From positions 992,001-1,056,000 of the forward strand of contig CAVOZC010000018.1 in the NCBI GenBank assembly GCA_963700865.1: DNA of 64,000 nucleotides. Direction: 5' to 3'. Positions 17,526-26,651 of the stretch are shown piece after piece. Numbering within the stretch: the stretch's first letter is position 1; every line of letters starts with the position of its first letter. The notes below the pieces were generated by a model, which ran no database searches, had not been told where the DNA came from, and worked only from the letters and a program-made list of their open reading frames with translations. This stretch comes from CAVOGJ01 sp963700865 (GTDB lineage Bacteria; Planctomycetota; Planctomycetia; Pirellulales; Pirellulaceae). Position numbers and translations under genes: made by a program.

Positions 17526-18286
17526 ATGGTAACGCTAGGAATCCTCTCGTTCGCTGTTCTCCTCGGCTATCTCACGCTCCGCTACGATCGCTTCGGGCGG
17601 GAGCCCTGGTACCTGATCGGACTCGCCTTGCTCCTCGGCGTTTTCTCCGCCTGGCAGATCGGATTTGTTGAAGATGACATGTTGGCCGATGTGTCCCACG
17701 CGCAGTTGCGCAGCGGGCGGCGGTGGCGGCGTGGGTGGAGGAGTTTGCCAAATTGTCGATGGTGGTGCTCTTGGCGATTGCCTTCGGCCGGCATTTTGAC
17801 GATCCCATCGATGGCCTGGTATACGGCTCTTTTTTCGGTATCGGGTGCGCGCTTTATGAGATGAACACCTACCACGCGGCCAGCCCGCTCGCGGGCCCGT
17901 CGGTCGTGAACCAGTTTGGCAGCGAAGTCGTTCGTTGCACGTTGCATTGGCTAACGGGTGGACTGGCCGGGTTTGGTGTCGGGATGGCCAAATTGGCTCG
18001 GCCGAACGCCCGTCAGATCCTGCTTGCCTGGTCCGCGGCCGCCTTGGCGATTCACTTTTGCTGGGACTTTTTTTGCGGGCTACCAACTCAAGGTGGCGAG
18101 TCGTGGATGGCGCAACGCGTCATCGCCGTATCGCTGATGCTCGCGGCCCTGGGGATGTATGGTTGGGCCGTGTGCCTGGGTGAATCGCACGGACGACATA
18201 TGTATGGAGCCCAGCCGCGACGTCTCTGGGGTTGGCCATTTACACTCCTCTGGAAGCAGGAGATCGAACCGTCGGTGCCGGCGTGA
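17526..18286 (+). CDS. PrsW-like intramembrane metalloprotease (frameshifted in this sequence)
   Basis: Joined across a break at about 17701-17735, this gives about 253 residues with many membrane helices. The PrsW hallmarks are present: EEFAK in WVEEFAKLSMVVLLAIAFG, a helix with the conserved Glu (FFGIGCALYEM), and HFCWDFF with the conserved His and Asp. PrsW-type proteases cut anti-sigma factors or other membrane proteins; the target here is unknown. The ATG at 17526 follows GGGAGA. The first frame reads well to DVSHAQLRSG, then turns Arg/Trp-rich, and the -1 frame continues with AAWVEEFAK. One missing base in a GGCGGCGG-type tract is the simplest cause. Confidence 0.8.
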
Positions 18287-18318
18287 GTCGTGGTGGGTGC
18301 GACTGTAACGACTTTGCC

Positions 18319-19968
18319 CTATCGCCGACCTCTCCGCTGCCTGCCGATCAGGGATAGCAGGCCGGCGGCCAGCCAGGCCAAACCGGTCGGCTCGGGGACG
18401 GCCACGGGATTTGACGATTGGAAACGGTTGTTATTCCACAGGTTGTAATCGGAGACCTCCACGAATCCGTTGGCGTCGAAGTCGCCGGAGCACCAGGCGG
18501 CGGTTTCCGTAAACTTGTTCACGTTCCAGAGGTTGAAATCGGTGATGTCCACGGTGCCATCGAGATCCGCGTCACCGACAAGATACGGATTGCCGGAGGC
18601 CAAATTTGCGGCTCCCGCGTCCGCCAGCCACTGCGTCAGGTCCGCCGCGTCCACGGTTCCGTCGCCGGTCAAATCGAAGGCCCCATCGTTCGCTCCGCCG
18701 GCGATCTGGGCCACCAGGGCATCGACGTCCAGGCAGTCCAGATTGCCATTGTCATCAAAGTCGGCGTCAACGATCGCCCGATCTGCGGAGAAATCGATGC
18801 CCAGCTGATAGAACTGGATGTTATCGGCGGAGCCGGTAATCCGCACGTAGTATTCGCCAGCACCTGTCAGGCTGACGCCGAGGATCGATTCGCTGTTGCC
18901 GGCCGACGTATTGTCGACGCTCGTGATAAGAGACTGGTCCGCATCGAAGATGGCCAGTGCCAGATTGCTGGTGTTGCGTGAGTTAAAACTGCTTTGCGAT
19001 CCTCCTTGCGCGCCCTGGCTGTAGGTCGTGCCTTGGGGGGCAAGGGTCACGTCCAGAGTTCCCGGGCCCCCGACGGAGAAAGAGAAAAAATCGGTGTCCG
19101 AATTTTGATCGATGCTCACAAAGTCGACTTCATCCGCGGGCACGAAGGTACTGCTCCCCGCGGTGCCAATCACCAGGGGCGAGTCGGTCGAGGCTTCTCC
19201 CAGATGAAACGCGTTGCCGATGGTGTCATTGCCGGCACCGCCATTGGTTTTTTCGTACACGTCGCCATAGCCGCGATGGATGGCGCGAATATCATCCAGT
19301 TGCGGACCATCGAAACTGGTGGCCAAAAAGGGTTCCATCAGGAAATTGGCGTCGATCGATTCGACGTGTGAAAAGCCGAGCCCGTGGCCATGCTCATGCA
19401 TGACGATATTTCTCAGCCGCAGAAAATTACCATTTGGGTTCCCGTAGATGCCGGCGTCGCCGGTATCGAGAACCATGTCACCGCTGCTGCTGGGGAAGTA
19501 ATTATATGCCAGCACATTGCTCGGCCCGTCGATATTCACGCCGCCGATGCGCACGTCGCCGCGAACTCCCAACACACCGCTCTGGCCCGAGTGCTCGACG
19601 CCATCATCATTCGGTTCGTAGACATAAGTCGCGCCGCTGAGTGATTCCCAGCGCCCGAACGCCGCCTCGAATTGGGGAAACCAGGGGCGCTGCGTCAGGT
19701 CGCTGCCGCCGGGCCCGGCCCCCAACGTGCTGTCGAGAAAAGAGATCAGATTGCTGGGGCCCTCATCCGTGATGATGGTCCCGTCCGGAACGAGGCTCCA
19801 GGTGATCGTGATGGCGTCTCCATTTTGCAGCCCGCCGCCGTCGGTCGCCGTCGAATTCCAACGGTCGCTCAGGATATAGCCGTATGCCGAGGGGAGGGGT
19901 GCTAAGGCTCCCACAAGCGCGAGGAGAGCGGCAAAAGAAGTTGCAAACGACGGCTTGGGACAAATCAC
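18319..19968 (-). CDS. Secreted matrixin metalloprotease with PPC, dockerin-like repeats and PEP-CTERM
   Basis: The product is 549 residues from GTG 19968, which has GGGGGTG upstream and opens a signal peptide (SFAALLALVGALAPLPSAYG). The matrixin zinc site HEHGHGLGFSH is at 191-201, followed by the Met-turn candidate FLMEPF. A PPC-like beta domain follows (DTDFFSFSVGGPGTLDVTLAP to GEYYVRITG). Then come dockerin-type calcium loops: DDNGNLDCLDVDAL, TGDGTVDAADL, DLDGTVDITDFNLWN and DANGFVEVSDYNLWN. The end is a PEP-CTERM signal (VPEP, a hydrophobic helix, then RQRRGRR). It should be exported and then sorted to the surface by an exosortase. Protein substrates are unknown. Confidence 0.88.
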   Translation of the reverse strand: MICPKPSFATSFAALLALVGALAPLPSAYGYILSDRWNSTATDGGGLQNGDAITITWSLVPDGTIITDEGPSNLISFLDSTLGAGPGGSDLTQRPWFPQFEAAFGRWESLSGATYVYEPNDDGVEHSGQSGVLGVRGDVRIGGVNIDGPSNVLAYNYFPSSSGDMVLDTGDAGIYGNPNGNFLRLRNIVMHEHGHGLGFSHVESIDANFLMEPFLATSFDGPQLDDIRAIHRGYGDVYEKTNGGAGNDTIGNAFHLGEASTDSPLVIGTAGSSTFVPADEVDFVSIDQNSDTDFFSFSVGGPGTLDVTLAPQGTTYSQGAQGGSQSSFNSRNTSNLALAIFDADQSLITSVDNTSAGNSESILGVSLTGAGEYYVRITGSADNIQFYQLGIDFSADRAIVDADFDDNGNLDCLDVDALVAQIAGGANDGAFDLTGDGTVDAADLTQWLADAGAANLASGNPYLVGDADLDGTVDITDFNLWNVNKFTETAAWCSGDFDANGFVEVSDYNLWNNNRFQSSNPVAVPEPTGLAWLAAGLLSLIGRQRRGRR

Positions 19969-20289
19969 GAGGCACCCCCACAAATGATCAGGTAAGAAAA
20001 CAAGCACAAATCGTCGCGGGCACGTGACGCACGAAGCGGTGGTGCCCCCGGAATTCTTCGATGAAAAACCCGGTTCTACCTTAGACACCCGTGTAAATAG
20101 CGCCAAGTCTCCGCGCGTGACTTCGGCTCGAAAAAAGATTTTCTAGCTGTTTGCCTGAAAAATGGCGTCCTCGCCGCCCGTTGTCGCTTGCTGTTCCGTA
20201 ACGCGGCCATCCTCAATGCAGGCCAGCTCGCTATACTGTCCCAACTTGTCGTCTGTGGACCGAGTCAGGGAACCGTAAGGAGAGAAGTA
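19969..20289. promoter_or_regulatory. Divergent region between matrixin and glutathione peroxidase
   Basis: This stretch should hold both promoters. A TATACT hexamer at 20232-20237 is a possible -10 for the peroxidase, without a good -35. The ribosome binding site AAGGAGAG at 20277-20284 is strong. The remainder holds nothing I recognise. Confidence 0.4.
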
Positions 20290-20862
20290 ATGCAAACGAT
20301 GGGACGCATGTTGGTACTCACGTGGATCGGATTTTCAATCAGTATGGCAACGGCGCAACAACCGATGAATCAAGTGCTTGACCAGAAGATGAAGATGCTG
20401 GATGGCACGGAAAAGAGCCTGGCCGACTACAAGGGCAAGGTCGTGCTGATTGTGAATGTCGCCAGTCGGTGTGGAAATACACCTCAGTACGCAGATTTAC
20501 AGAAGCTGTACGACGTGTTCAAGGATCGCGGCCTGGTGGTGCTGGGATTCCCCTGCAATCAATTCGGCGGTCAGGAGCCTGGTACCGACAGCGAGATCGC
20601 CGAATTTTGCGAATCGAAATATGGGGTCACCTTTGACATGTTTTCAAAGATCGATGTCAAGGGCGCCGACGCTTGTCCCCTGTACAAGTCATTGACTGCA
20701 CTCCAGCTTCGCCCAGTGGGCTCAGGAAACATCTCCTGGAATTTTGAAAAGTTTCTCATCGGTCGCGACGGTAAGCCGATTGCCCGCTTTTCGCCCGGGA
20801 CCAACCCCAGCAACCCGGGATTTGTTAGATTTGTCGAGGATGCCCTCTCCAAGGCCCCCTAG
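20290..20862 (+). CDS. Glutathione peroxidase family protein, exported
   Basis: The product is 190 residues with a signal peptide (about 1-22, ending MATAQQ), so it acts outside the cytoplasm. The peroxidatic Cys61 lies in VNVASRCGNT. The conserved Gln sits in FPCNQFGGQEPG (about 88-99), and the Trp in ISWNFEKFLIG. Bacterial members mostly use thioredoxin-like reductants rather than glutathione. The enzyme reduces hydrogen peroxide or lipid hydroperoxides. The ATG at 20290 has AAGGAGAG upstream. An ABC transporter pair follows on the same strand 66 bases downstream, with no obvious functional link. Confidence 0.93.
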   Translation: MQTMGRMLVLTWIGFSISMATAQQPMNQVLDQKMKMLDGTEKSLADYKGKVVLIVNVASRCGNTPQYADLQKLYDVFKDRGLVVLGFPCNQFGGQEPGTDSEIAEFCESKYGVTFDMFSKIDVKGADACPLYKSLTALQLRPVGSGNISWNFEKFLIGRDGKPIARFSPGTNPSNPGFVRFVEDALSKAP

Positions 20863-20928
20863 TCCAAGCGCGTTCCCTGAGCGCCGCCAATGCGCGGGCG
20901 TCACACCCGCCGCGGGAGCATTGACCGC

Positions 20929-21864
20929 ATGTCGTACGCCATTGAATTGAGCCAGGTCACCAAACGATTTCGCTCGCAAACGGCGGTCGATCGGCTCGAC
21001 CTGGCGGTGCCGGCGGGCAGCATCTATGGGTTCATTGGTCCCAACGGCTCGGGCAAGACGACCACCTTGCGGATGATCCTGCGGATCTTCCAGCCCGATG
21101 AGGGTGTGGTCACCGTGCTCGGCAACTCGCACGGCAAGACGGCAGATGATCGCCTCGGATATCTGCCGGAGGAGCGAGGACTGTACAAGCGGATGAAGGT
21201 ACGGGACTTGCTGACCTACTACTCCCGCCTGAAAGGTCATCGCGACTGTCAGGCGGACATTGACCACTGGTTGCGGAAACTGGAGGCCACCGAGTTTGCC
21301 CAAAAACGAATCGACGCACTCTCCAAGGGGATGGCTCAGAAAGTCCAGTTCATTTCCGCGGTCGTCGCGCGGCCACAATTGGTGATCCTGGACGAACCGT
21401 TCAGCGGGCTCGATCCGGTCAATCTTGAGGTACTCCGTGAAGCGGTGTTGGAGCTTCGTCAGACGGGCACGACCGTTGTGTTTTCGACGCACGATATGGA
21501 TGTGGCGGAGAATCTGTGCGATACGATCTTCATGATCTTTCGCGGTCAGAAAGTCCTGGATGGGACGCTGGAATCGATTCAGGCTTCCTATCCGGCGGAT
21601 CGCGTCCGGGTTCGTCTCGAGGACCCTCGTGGCGAATTTCCCCACGTGCCGCATGTGGCGGATGTGTCGCGGCAAGGTGCCTGCTGGGAATTTCGCTTGA
21701 CAAGCCCTGAGCATGCGCAAGGGACACTGCAGCATTTGGCGGACGTCGCGCGGCTCACCCATTTCGAAGTCATTCGTCCCTCGCTGCACGAAATTTTCGT
21801 CCGCATCGCACGTCCTCAAGAACATCCCGCCCCCGATATGGTGGGTGTAGGTAACGGAAGCTAA
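20929..21864 (+). CDS. ABC transporter ATP-binding protein, NatA-like
   Basis: This 311-residue ATPase has Walker A GPNGSGKTT, and a DRLGYLPEERGLYKRMKV stretch typical of NatA-type subunits. The signature is the degenerate LSKGMAQKVQFI, and Walker B is LVILDEPFSGLDP. The switch His lies in VVFSTHDMDVAENLCD. A C-terminal domain of about 80 residues follows, as in NatA and the drug exporters. The start at ATG 20929 (MSYAIELSQVTKRF) is the family N-terminus; the open frame before it is spurious. The permease gene starts 48 bases after the stop. NatA/NatB systems export sodium in Bacillus, but the substrate here cannot be assigned. Confidence 0.93.
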   Translation: MSYAIELSQVTKRFRSQTAVDRLDLAVPAGSIYGFIGPNGSGKTTTLRMILRIFQPDEGVVTVLGNSHGKTADDRLGYLPEERGLYKRMKVRDLLTYYSRLKGHRDCQADIDHWLRKLEATEFAQKRIDALSKGMAQKVQFISAVVARPQLVILDEPFSGLDPVNLEVLREAVLELRQTGTTVVFSTHDMDVAENLCDTIFMIFRGQKVLDGTLESIQASYPADRVRVRLEDPRGEFPHVPHVADVSRQGACWEFRLTSPEHAQGTLQHLADVARLTHFEVIRPSLHEIFVRIARPQEHPAPDMVGVGNGS

Positions 21865-21912
21865 CCACGGTCGTGGCCCTCAAGACCAACTCCGGCGCTC
21901 CTTAGGCATCGC

Positions 21913-23247
21913 ATGCAAAAAATCCTCACCATTGCCGCCCGCGAATATCGATCGATGGTGGGCACGAAGGCCTTTGCCTTCTCACTGTTCATGATGCCGA
22001 TCCTCATGTTCGGCAGCATCCTGGCCCTCAAGCTGTTACAGAACGTCGGTGAAATCAAGGATCGGACGATTGCCGTCGTCGACAATACGGGCGGCTTTGT
22101 GCCGGCCATCAGATATGCGGCCGCGATCCAAAACGCCGCGGTCGAGAAGGCCGCCGCGTCGTCCGGAGAAGGCAACGACGATTTCTCCTTTTCGAAGGGT
22201 TCGCGTTTCGAGATCGAAGAGCTGCCCGGCCATCCGCTGACGGATGAGGAGCGAGCGGCGCTGTCGGAACGGGTGCGGAAGCAAGAACTGTATGCCTTTG
22301 CCGAGATTCCCCAGGACGTGCATCTGCTCGACGAGCATGGCAAACCGCGAGAGGTTGATTTTTTCTCCGAAGACTCCGGCATGTCGGAAGGTCGCCGCTG
22401 GTTCGCTTCCGCCGTGAATGACCGAATTCTGGCCATGCGCCTGCAGGAGATGGGCGTCGATTATACGAAGGTCAAAAAGGCACAGACGCCGGTCCGTGTG
22501 CGCGGGTTGGGACTGGTCGAAGTTACCACCGACGGCAAAGTCACCACGGCGGAGGAGAAGGACGAACTGTCGGCGATCTTCGTCCCCATGATCGCCATGT
22601 TTCTCATGTTCATGGTTACCTTCCTCGCCTCGCAACCGATGCTCGAGAGCGTGCTGGAGGAAAAATCGCAACGGATCGCCGAAGTGCTGCTCGGCAGCGC
22701 GAATCCGTCTCAGTTGATGGCCGGCAAGTTGCTCGGCACCGTCGGCGGGTCGCTGACGATCTTCGCCATTTATGCACTCGGCGGGTTCTTTGTCGCGCGG
22801 ACACAAGGCTACAGCGAATCGATTCCCTTTCAGATCGTGCCGTGGTTTGTCGCCTTTCAGATTTTCGGCGTTATGTTCTATGCGGCGATTTTTATGGCGG
22901 TGGGATCGGCCGTATCGCAACTCAAGGAAGCCCAATCGATGCTGCTGCCGGTCTGGATGGTGATGATGATCCCGATGTTCGTCTGGATCTTCATCGTGCA
23001 GGAACCGAATGGCGCGATGGCCACGTGGTTGAGCATGTTTCCGCCTGCCACCGCTACGACCATGGTGCTGAGAATGGCAACCGGCGCCACGATTCCCGTC
23101 TGGCAGCCCCTGTTGGGGCTGGTCTTGCTCAGCCTCGCGACCGTGGTCGTCGTGTTTTTGGCAGGACGGATTTTTCGGGTTGGTATCCTCTGGCAGGGCA
23201 AGACGCCGAAGCTGACCGAATTGTTCCGCTGGGCATTAGCCGGCTGA
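21913..23247 (+). CDS. ABC-2 type permease, NatB-like
   Basis: This 444-residue membrane protein is the partner of the preceding ATPase. It opens with the amphipathic KILTIAAREYRSMVGTKAFAF and one membrane helix (about 22-42). A long extracytoplasmic domain follows (about 43-220), then five or more helices. The AEVLLGSANPSQLMAGKLLG motif in the middle is characteristic of ABC-2 permeases of this type. An LFRWAL-type short cytoplasmic tail closes the protein. Membership is clear; transported substance is unknown. Confidence 0.92.
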   Translation: MQKILTIAAREYRSMVGTKAFAFSLFMMPILMFGSILALKLLQNVGEIKDRTIAVVDNTGGFVPAIRYAAAIQNAAVEKAAASSGEGNDDFSFSKGSRFEIEELPGHPLTDEERAALSERVRKQELYAFAEIPQDVHLLDEHGKPREVDFFSEDSGMSEGRRWFASAVNDRILAMRLQEMGVDYTKVKKAQTPVRVRGLGLVEVTTDGKVTTAEEKDELSAIFVPMIAMFLMFMVTFLASQPMLESVLEEKSQRIAEVLLGSANPSQLMAGKLLGTVGGSLTIFAIYALGGFFVARTQGYSESIPFQIVPWFVAFQIFGVMFYAAIFMAVGSAVSQLKEAQSMLLPVWMVMMIPMFVWIFIVQEPNGAMATWLSMFPPATATTMVLRMATGATIPVWQPLLGLVLLSLATVVVVFLAGRIFRVGILWQGKTPKLTELFRWALAG

Positions 23248-23655
23248 TACGCCGCGGTACGGACGGCGGGTCATGACCCGACTCGTGGATCAGGCGGACG
23301 AGTCGTTCACGAGGGAACCACGAAACGCATCCAGGAAGTTCCGCCGGGTGTCGGTCGGCATCCAAGCCATCGTGAACTTGCTTGTGGGTGTCTACGCATG
23401 GTTTCGCACGGCGAGGGCTCTCCCTCCCCCGCGACGGAAAAGCGACGATTGGGTGGCACGGGCCCCATTGTCAACCGCGACGAGGCCTTTGACGGTCGCC
23501 CGGCGGCCGCGGCCCTGGTCGAGTCCCACCCCATCCGCTTTTCCGGGGGGAGGGAGTTGTGCGGCCCCCGCTGCCAAGGGACGGCTGATGGCATTCTTAG
23601 GAGTTGTCCGCCAGATCTGTGTCTTCCCTTCGTGGCGATCGGTCGCTGGGCAATG
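23248..23655. other. Stretch without a recognised gene
   Basis: This lies between the ABC permease and the convergent PilZ gene. Open frames exist on both strands but their translations are low-complexity or Arg/Pro-rich and match nothing I recognise. No terminator-like hairpin stands out. Confidence 0.45.
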
Positions 23656-24036
23656 TCAGTAGCGTTCTTCTGCGATGAATCGCCAGCCGCTGGTAAACCA
23701 CGATCCGCAAAAGGGCTGGCACCACCGGGCATCGGCACGAATCTGAACGGGTTCCTCGCGCAGCCGGTAAATCGTCAAGACTCCCATTCTCCCGACCTGC
23801 AATTCGATGTCGTGAATGAGGCAGATGCCCGTCGGTGAAAGATTGTTCGAAGTCGCTTGAATCTCGACGCGTTCGTCCCGTCCTAAGGTGATAAGGACCG
23901 GACGGACAAATGGTGTCCGCTCGGAAGATCGTCGGTCGCGGCTCGCCTCGTCACTCTCTGCTTTCCGCAGGCTCTGCAGGATTTGTTGAAGGCGACCGTG
24001 TTTGCCGACTCCTCGATGATCAAGTACAGCGCGCAT
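23656..24036 (-). CDS. PilZ domain protein
   Basis: The product is 126 residues from ATG 24036; an upstream start at 24141 is less likely because it runs into the palindromic repeat. The C-terminal part is a PilZ beta-barrel: RRSSERTPFVRPVLI, then TSNNLSPTGICLIHD, then RADARWCQPFCGSWFTSGWRF. PilZ domains bind cyclic di-GMP through an RxxxR stretch and a (D/N)xSxxG motif; here RRSSER and NNLSPTG fit these well. The protein is probably a single-domain effector of c-di-GMP signalling. The target is unknown. Confidence 0.82.
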   Translation of the reverse strand: MRAVLDHRGVGKHGRLQQILQSLRKAESDEASRDRRSSERTPFVRPVLITLGRDERVEIQATSNNLSPTGICLIHDIELQVGRMGVLTIYRLREEPVQIRADARWCQPFCGSWFTSGWRFIAEERY

Positions 24037-24208
24037 GTCGTGTTGACTCAGCAGAATGCAAGAATGCGGGTACAATGGGTCACTTAAACATACGTCGTAT
24101 TTTCTCGCCAGGTCGCAATCCGGCAGGACAAAAAGAGACAAAAAAGGGGTCAGGTCTCTTTTCGCGCGAAAAGAGACCTGACCCCTTTTTGCTTTTTTGC
24201 TCTACGGC
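24037..24208. other. Intergenic region carrying a 50-bp palindrome
   Basis: This short gap between the HEAT gene and the PilZ gene, both on the minus strand, is largely taken up by a perfect palindrome and its A/T-rich borders. Confidence 0.6.
24141..24190. repeat. 50-bp perfect palindrome, REP-like
   Basis: Arms 24141-24165 and 24166-24190 are exact reverse complements. The left arm begins AAAAAGGGGTCAGGTCTC and the centre is TTTTCGCGCGAAAA. The outer ends are runs of A and T, so a transcript from either strand makes a GC-rich stem followed by U residues. This fits a bidirectional intrinsic terminator for the HEAT gene, and also a REP-type element moved by TnpA-REP transposases. No such transposase is in the window. 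Confidence 0.85.
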
Positions 24209-24835
24209 CTACGGTGCCGTGGCATCCTCGTGCGGAGAACGTTGTTCGATGATCTCGAGCAGGGGTGCGACCGCCTCTTCCGCCGCGGGACCAATTTGGC
24301 CCAGCGCCCGCGTGGCCGCCTTCCGCACTTCGAGGTCTGGGTCGTACAGGGCCCGCACCAGATCGGGCACGGCGGCTTGCGCGTCAGGACCGATGCGACC
24401 CAGGACGTTGGCGGCCTGGGCCCGTTTTTCCGCATCCGGATGCTGCAAAGATTGCACCAACGCTGGCACCGCCGCCGCGCCGATGCGTCCCAGCGAATCG
24501 ATCGCCGTTTTCTCCAGATCCCACTGCTCGATGGGCAAGATGGGCGGCCGCGGAAGTTCGGTGGCCCGCGGCCGACCGGAGCCAATCTCCTGATCCAGAG
24601 CCACTGCGCCTCCGTAAGGTGGCGTCGCCGGGAACGTATCGGCCATCGCGGGCGGTTGATAGGGCGGCCACTCCTTGGCCAGTTCGGCCACATCGCCTCC
24701 GCCAACGGATAATTTTCCGCAGCCAATCATGAAGAGGCATGTCAGGGCCAGCGCCCCGTGAAGGAGCAGGCAGGTCGCGGCAGTGCGGCTGGCGGCAGCG
24801 GTGGCCAGGTGCGGTCCAGACGATGGAGTCATCAT
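24209..24835 (-). CDS. HEAT-repeat lipoprotein
   Basis: The product is about 208 residues from one of two adjacent ATGs at 24835 and 24832. The N-terminus is a lipoprotein-type signal (LLLHGALALTCLFMIGCGKL, Cys in IGC). A Pro-rich linker follows, then three HEAT/PBS-lyase-like repeats: EKTAIDSLGRIGAAAVPALVQ, KRAQAANVLGRIGPDAQAAVP and VRKAATRALGQIGPAAEEAVA. Such repeats make protein-binding scaffolds. The likely location is the membrane facing the periplasm. No partner is evident. Upstream, the divergent CtpA-type protease begins 280 bases away. Confidence 0.82.
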   Translation of the reverse strand: MMTPSSGPHLATAAASRTAATCLLLHGALALTCLFMIGCGKLSVGGGDVAELAKEWPPYQPPAMADTFPATPPYGGAVALDQEIGSGRPRATELPRPPILPIEQWDLEKTAIDSLGRIGAAAVPALVQSLQHPDAEKRAQAANVLGRIGPDAQAAVPDLVRALYDPDLEVRKAATRALGQIGPAAEEAVAPLLEIIEQRSPHEDATAP

Positions 24836-25115
24836 GGGAAAGTCGCGTGAAAATGAAACCCAGGTCAACATCGCTTTCCCCCTCTCCCTCATTTTCGTTC
24901 GCCCCCCTCGACATGGCTAGTGGTAAGTTGCCAATTCCCCAGGGCACCGGATCTCGCCCGAAATTGCGGCGGATTCTCGCATAATGGACGCCTGATGCCC
25001 GCGCCACCGTGTCGATCGCCGCGCCGATAACGACCTGCGGCGGTTGGCTAGTTTGGCAACTCGTGCCACAATCGGGACTTACTTAGCTCCCACCCTCCCT
25101 GCCCGATTGGTCCTG

Positions 25116-26555
25116 ATGCCCGCTCGAAATGCCTTGATTATCTTCCTGGCGATGGTGCTATCGGTGATTTGCTATCGCCGAGCCGCGCACAATCGCTATG
25201 CCACCGCGATCTCGGAAGTCATCGGCGAGGTGGACGAGTTTTACGTGGAGGAGGTCGATCGGCGCGATCTGTTCGAAGGTTCGATGCGGGGCCTGCTCCG
25301 GCAACTGGATCCCTATTCCGGGTTTGCCAATACGCGGCAGTACGAGGAGCTGTTGGAGGATCTCGATCAGGAATTCGGCGGCGTGGGGATCATGGTGGAT
25401 GTCGACCCCGATTCGAAACGGCTGATGGTCCTCAGTCCCGTAATGGACTCGCCCGCCTATCGAGCGGGGATGCGGGCGGGCGATTTGATCCTGGAGATCG
25501 ACGGCGAAGACACCTCGGGACTGAACGCCAGCGATACGGTCGACATGATCCGTGGAAAACCGGGCACGGACGTCGAACTGACAATCCTCCCCCTGGGAGA
25601 AAAGGAGTCGAAGAAGGTAACGCTGCGGCGAGCCATCATTCCGGTCGAATCGGTCATGGGGGACCGTCGGTTGAGCAACGGTGCCTGGGAATTTTTTCTT
25701 GCCGATCACCCGAATATTGGCTTCGTGCGACTCGTTTCTTTCGGCGAGAATACGCCGGAGGATCTACGCAAGGCGATCTCCTCGGCGCTGCCACGGATCG
25801 AAGCCCTCATTCTTGATCTACGGAACAACCCGGGCGGCCTGCTCGAGGCGGCCGTCGGTGTCTGTGATTTGTTTCTCGACCAAGGCCAGGTGGTATCCAT
25901 CAATGGTCGGGGCGGCCAGTTGCAGGAGGCATTTTTTGCCAGCCCCGGCACCGTCGTCCCAACCGATTTTCCGCTCGTCGTGCTCGTCGATCACTTCTCG
26001 GCGAGCGCTAGCGAAATCGTGGCAGCCTGCCTGCAGGATCATGGACGAGCCACCATTGTGGGTGAACGGACGTGGGGCAAAGGAACCGTGCAAAGCGTGA
26101 TTGAACTCGAAGGCGGCCGTAGTGCCATGCGGTTGACAACGGCAACCTATTGGCGTCCGAGCGGTCGCAATATCCATCGCCTGCAGCGGGATAAGGATGC
26201 GGACGAATGGGGCGTGACACCCGACGAGGGGTTTGAAGTCAAGTTCGAACCCAAGGAATTTGTCGCCGTGCTGACTGACCGCCGCCAACGTGATGTGCTG
26301 GTCAATCGCTCAGGGGCCAAGCTCGACGCCGAGCAAGGCACACCGATAAAGGTCGAGGCCAAGGAGAGTACTTCCACCGCGGCCGCGGAAGCGGAAGCGG
26401 AGCCGAGCGAGGTCGGCGAGGATGCCGACACGCCGCGGGATGCGGAGGAGACCGCCCCAGCCGAGGACAACCCACCCGTCATCGATCGTCAACTCCAACG
26501 GGCCGTGGACTTCCTGCTGGAACGCCTGGCGGCTCCCACGATTCGCGCTGCCTGA
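25116..26555 (+). CDS. S41 C-terminal processing peptidase (CtpA type)
   Basis: The product is 479 residues from ATG 25116, which begins a membrane anchor (NALIIFLAMVLSVICY). A helical region, a PDZ domain (FGGVGIMVDVDPD to AGMRAGDLILEIDGED) and the S41 core follow. The catalytic Ser299 is in SASASEIVAA and Lys322 in GERTWGKGTVQ, at the usual spacing. The core ends with YWRPSGRNIH. An Ala/Glu-rich acidic linker precedes a final helix (RQLQRAVDFLLERL). These proteases cut protein C-termini in the periplasm. The upstream in-frame ATG at 25044 would add a poor lead, so I prefer 25116. Confidence 0.93.
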   Translation: MPARNALIIFLAMVLSVICYRRAAHNRYATAISEVIGEVDEFYVEEVDRRDLFEGSMRGLLRQLDPYSGFANTRQYEELLEDLDQEFGGVGIMVDVDPDSKRLMVLSPVMDSPAYRAGMRAGDLILEIDGEDTSGLNASDTVDMIRGKPGTDVELTILPLGEKESKKVTLRRAIIPVESVMGDRRLSNGAWEFFLADHPNIGFVRLVSFGENTPEDLRKAISSALPRIEALILDLRNNPGGLLEAAVGVCDLFLDQGQVVSINGRGGQLQEAFFASPGTVVPTDFPLVVLVDHFSASASEIVAACLQDHGRATIVGERTWGKGTVQSVIELEGGRSAMRLTTATYWRPSGRNIHRLQRDKDADEWGVTPDEGFEVKFEPKEFVAVLTDRRQRDVLVNRSGAKLDAEQGTPIKVEAKESTSTAAAEAEAEPSEVGEDADTPRDAEETAPAEDNPPVIDRQLQRAVDFLLERLAAPTIRAA

Positions 26556-26651
26556 TCGTCCGCGGAACCCTGACCTGGCCCGCCGGCGAAGCGAAGTCCA
26601 CGGCGGCGGGCTGTGACCCTCTACCCAAACTCCCTGCGAGAACCTGCCGCC

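Noticed and set aside
23398..23838. Open frame between the ABC permease and PilZ
   Set aside because: No ribosome binding site, Arg/Pro-rich translation, and partly antisense to the PilZ gene.
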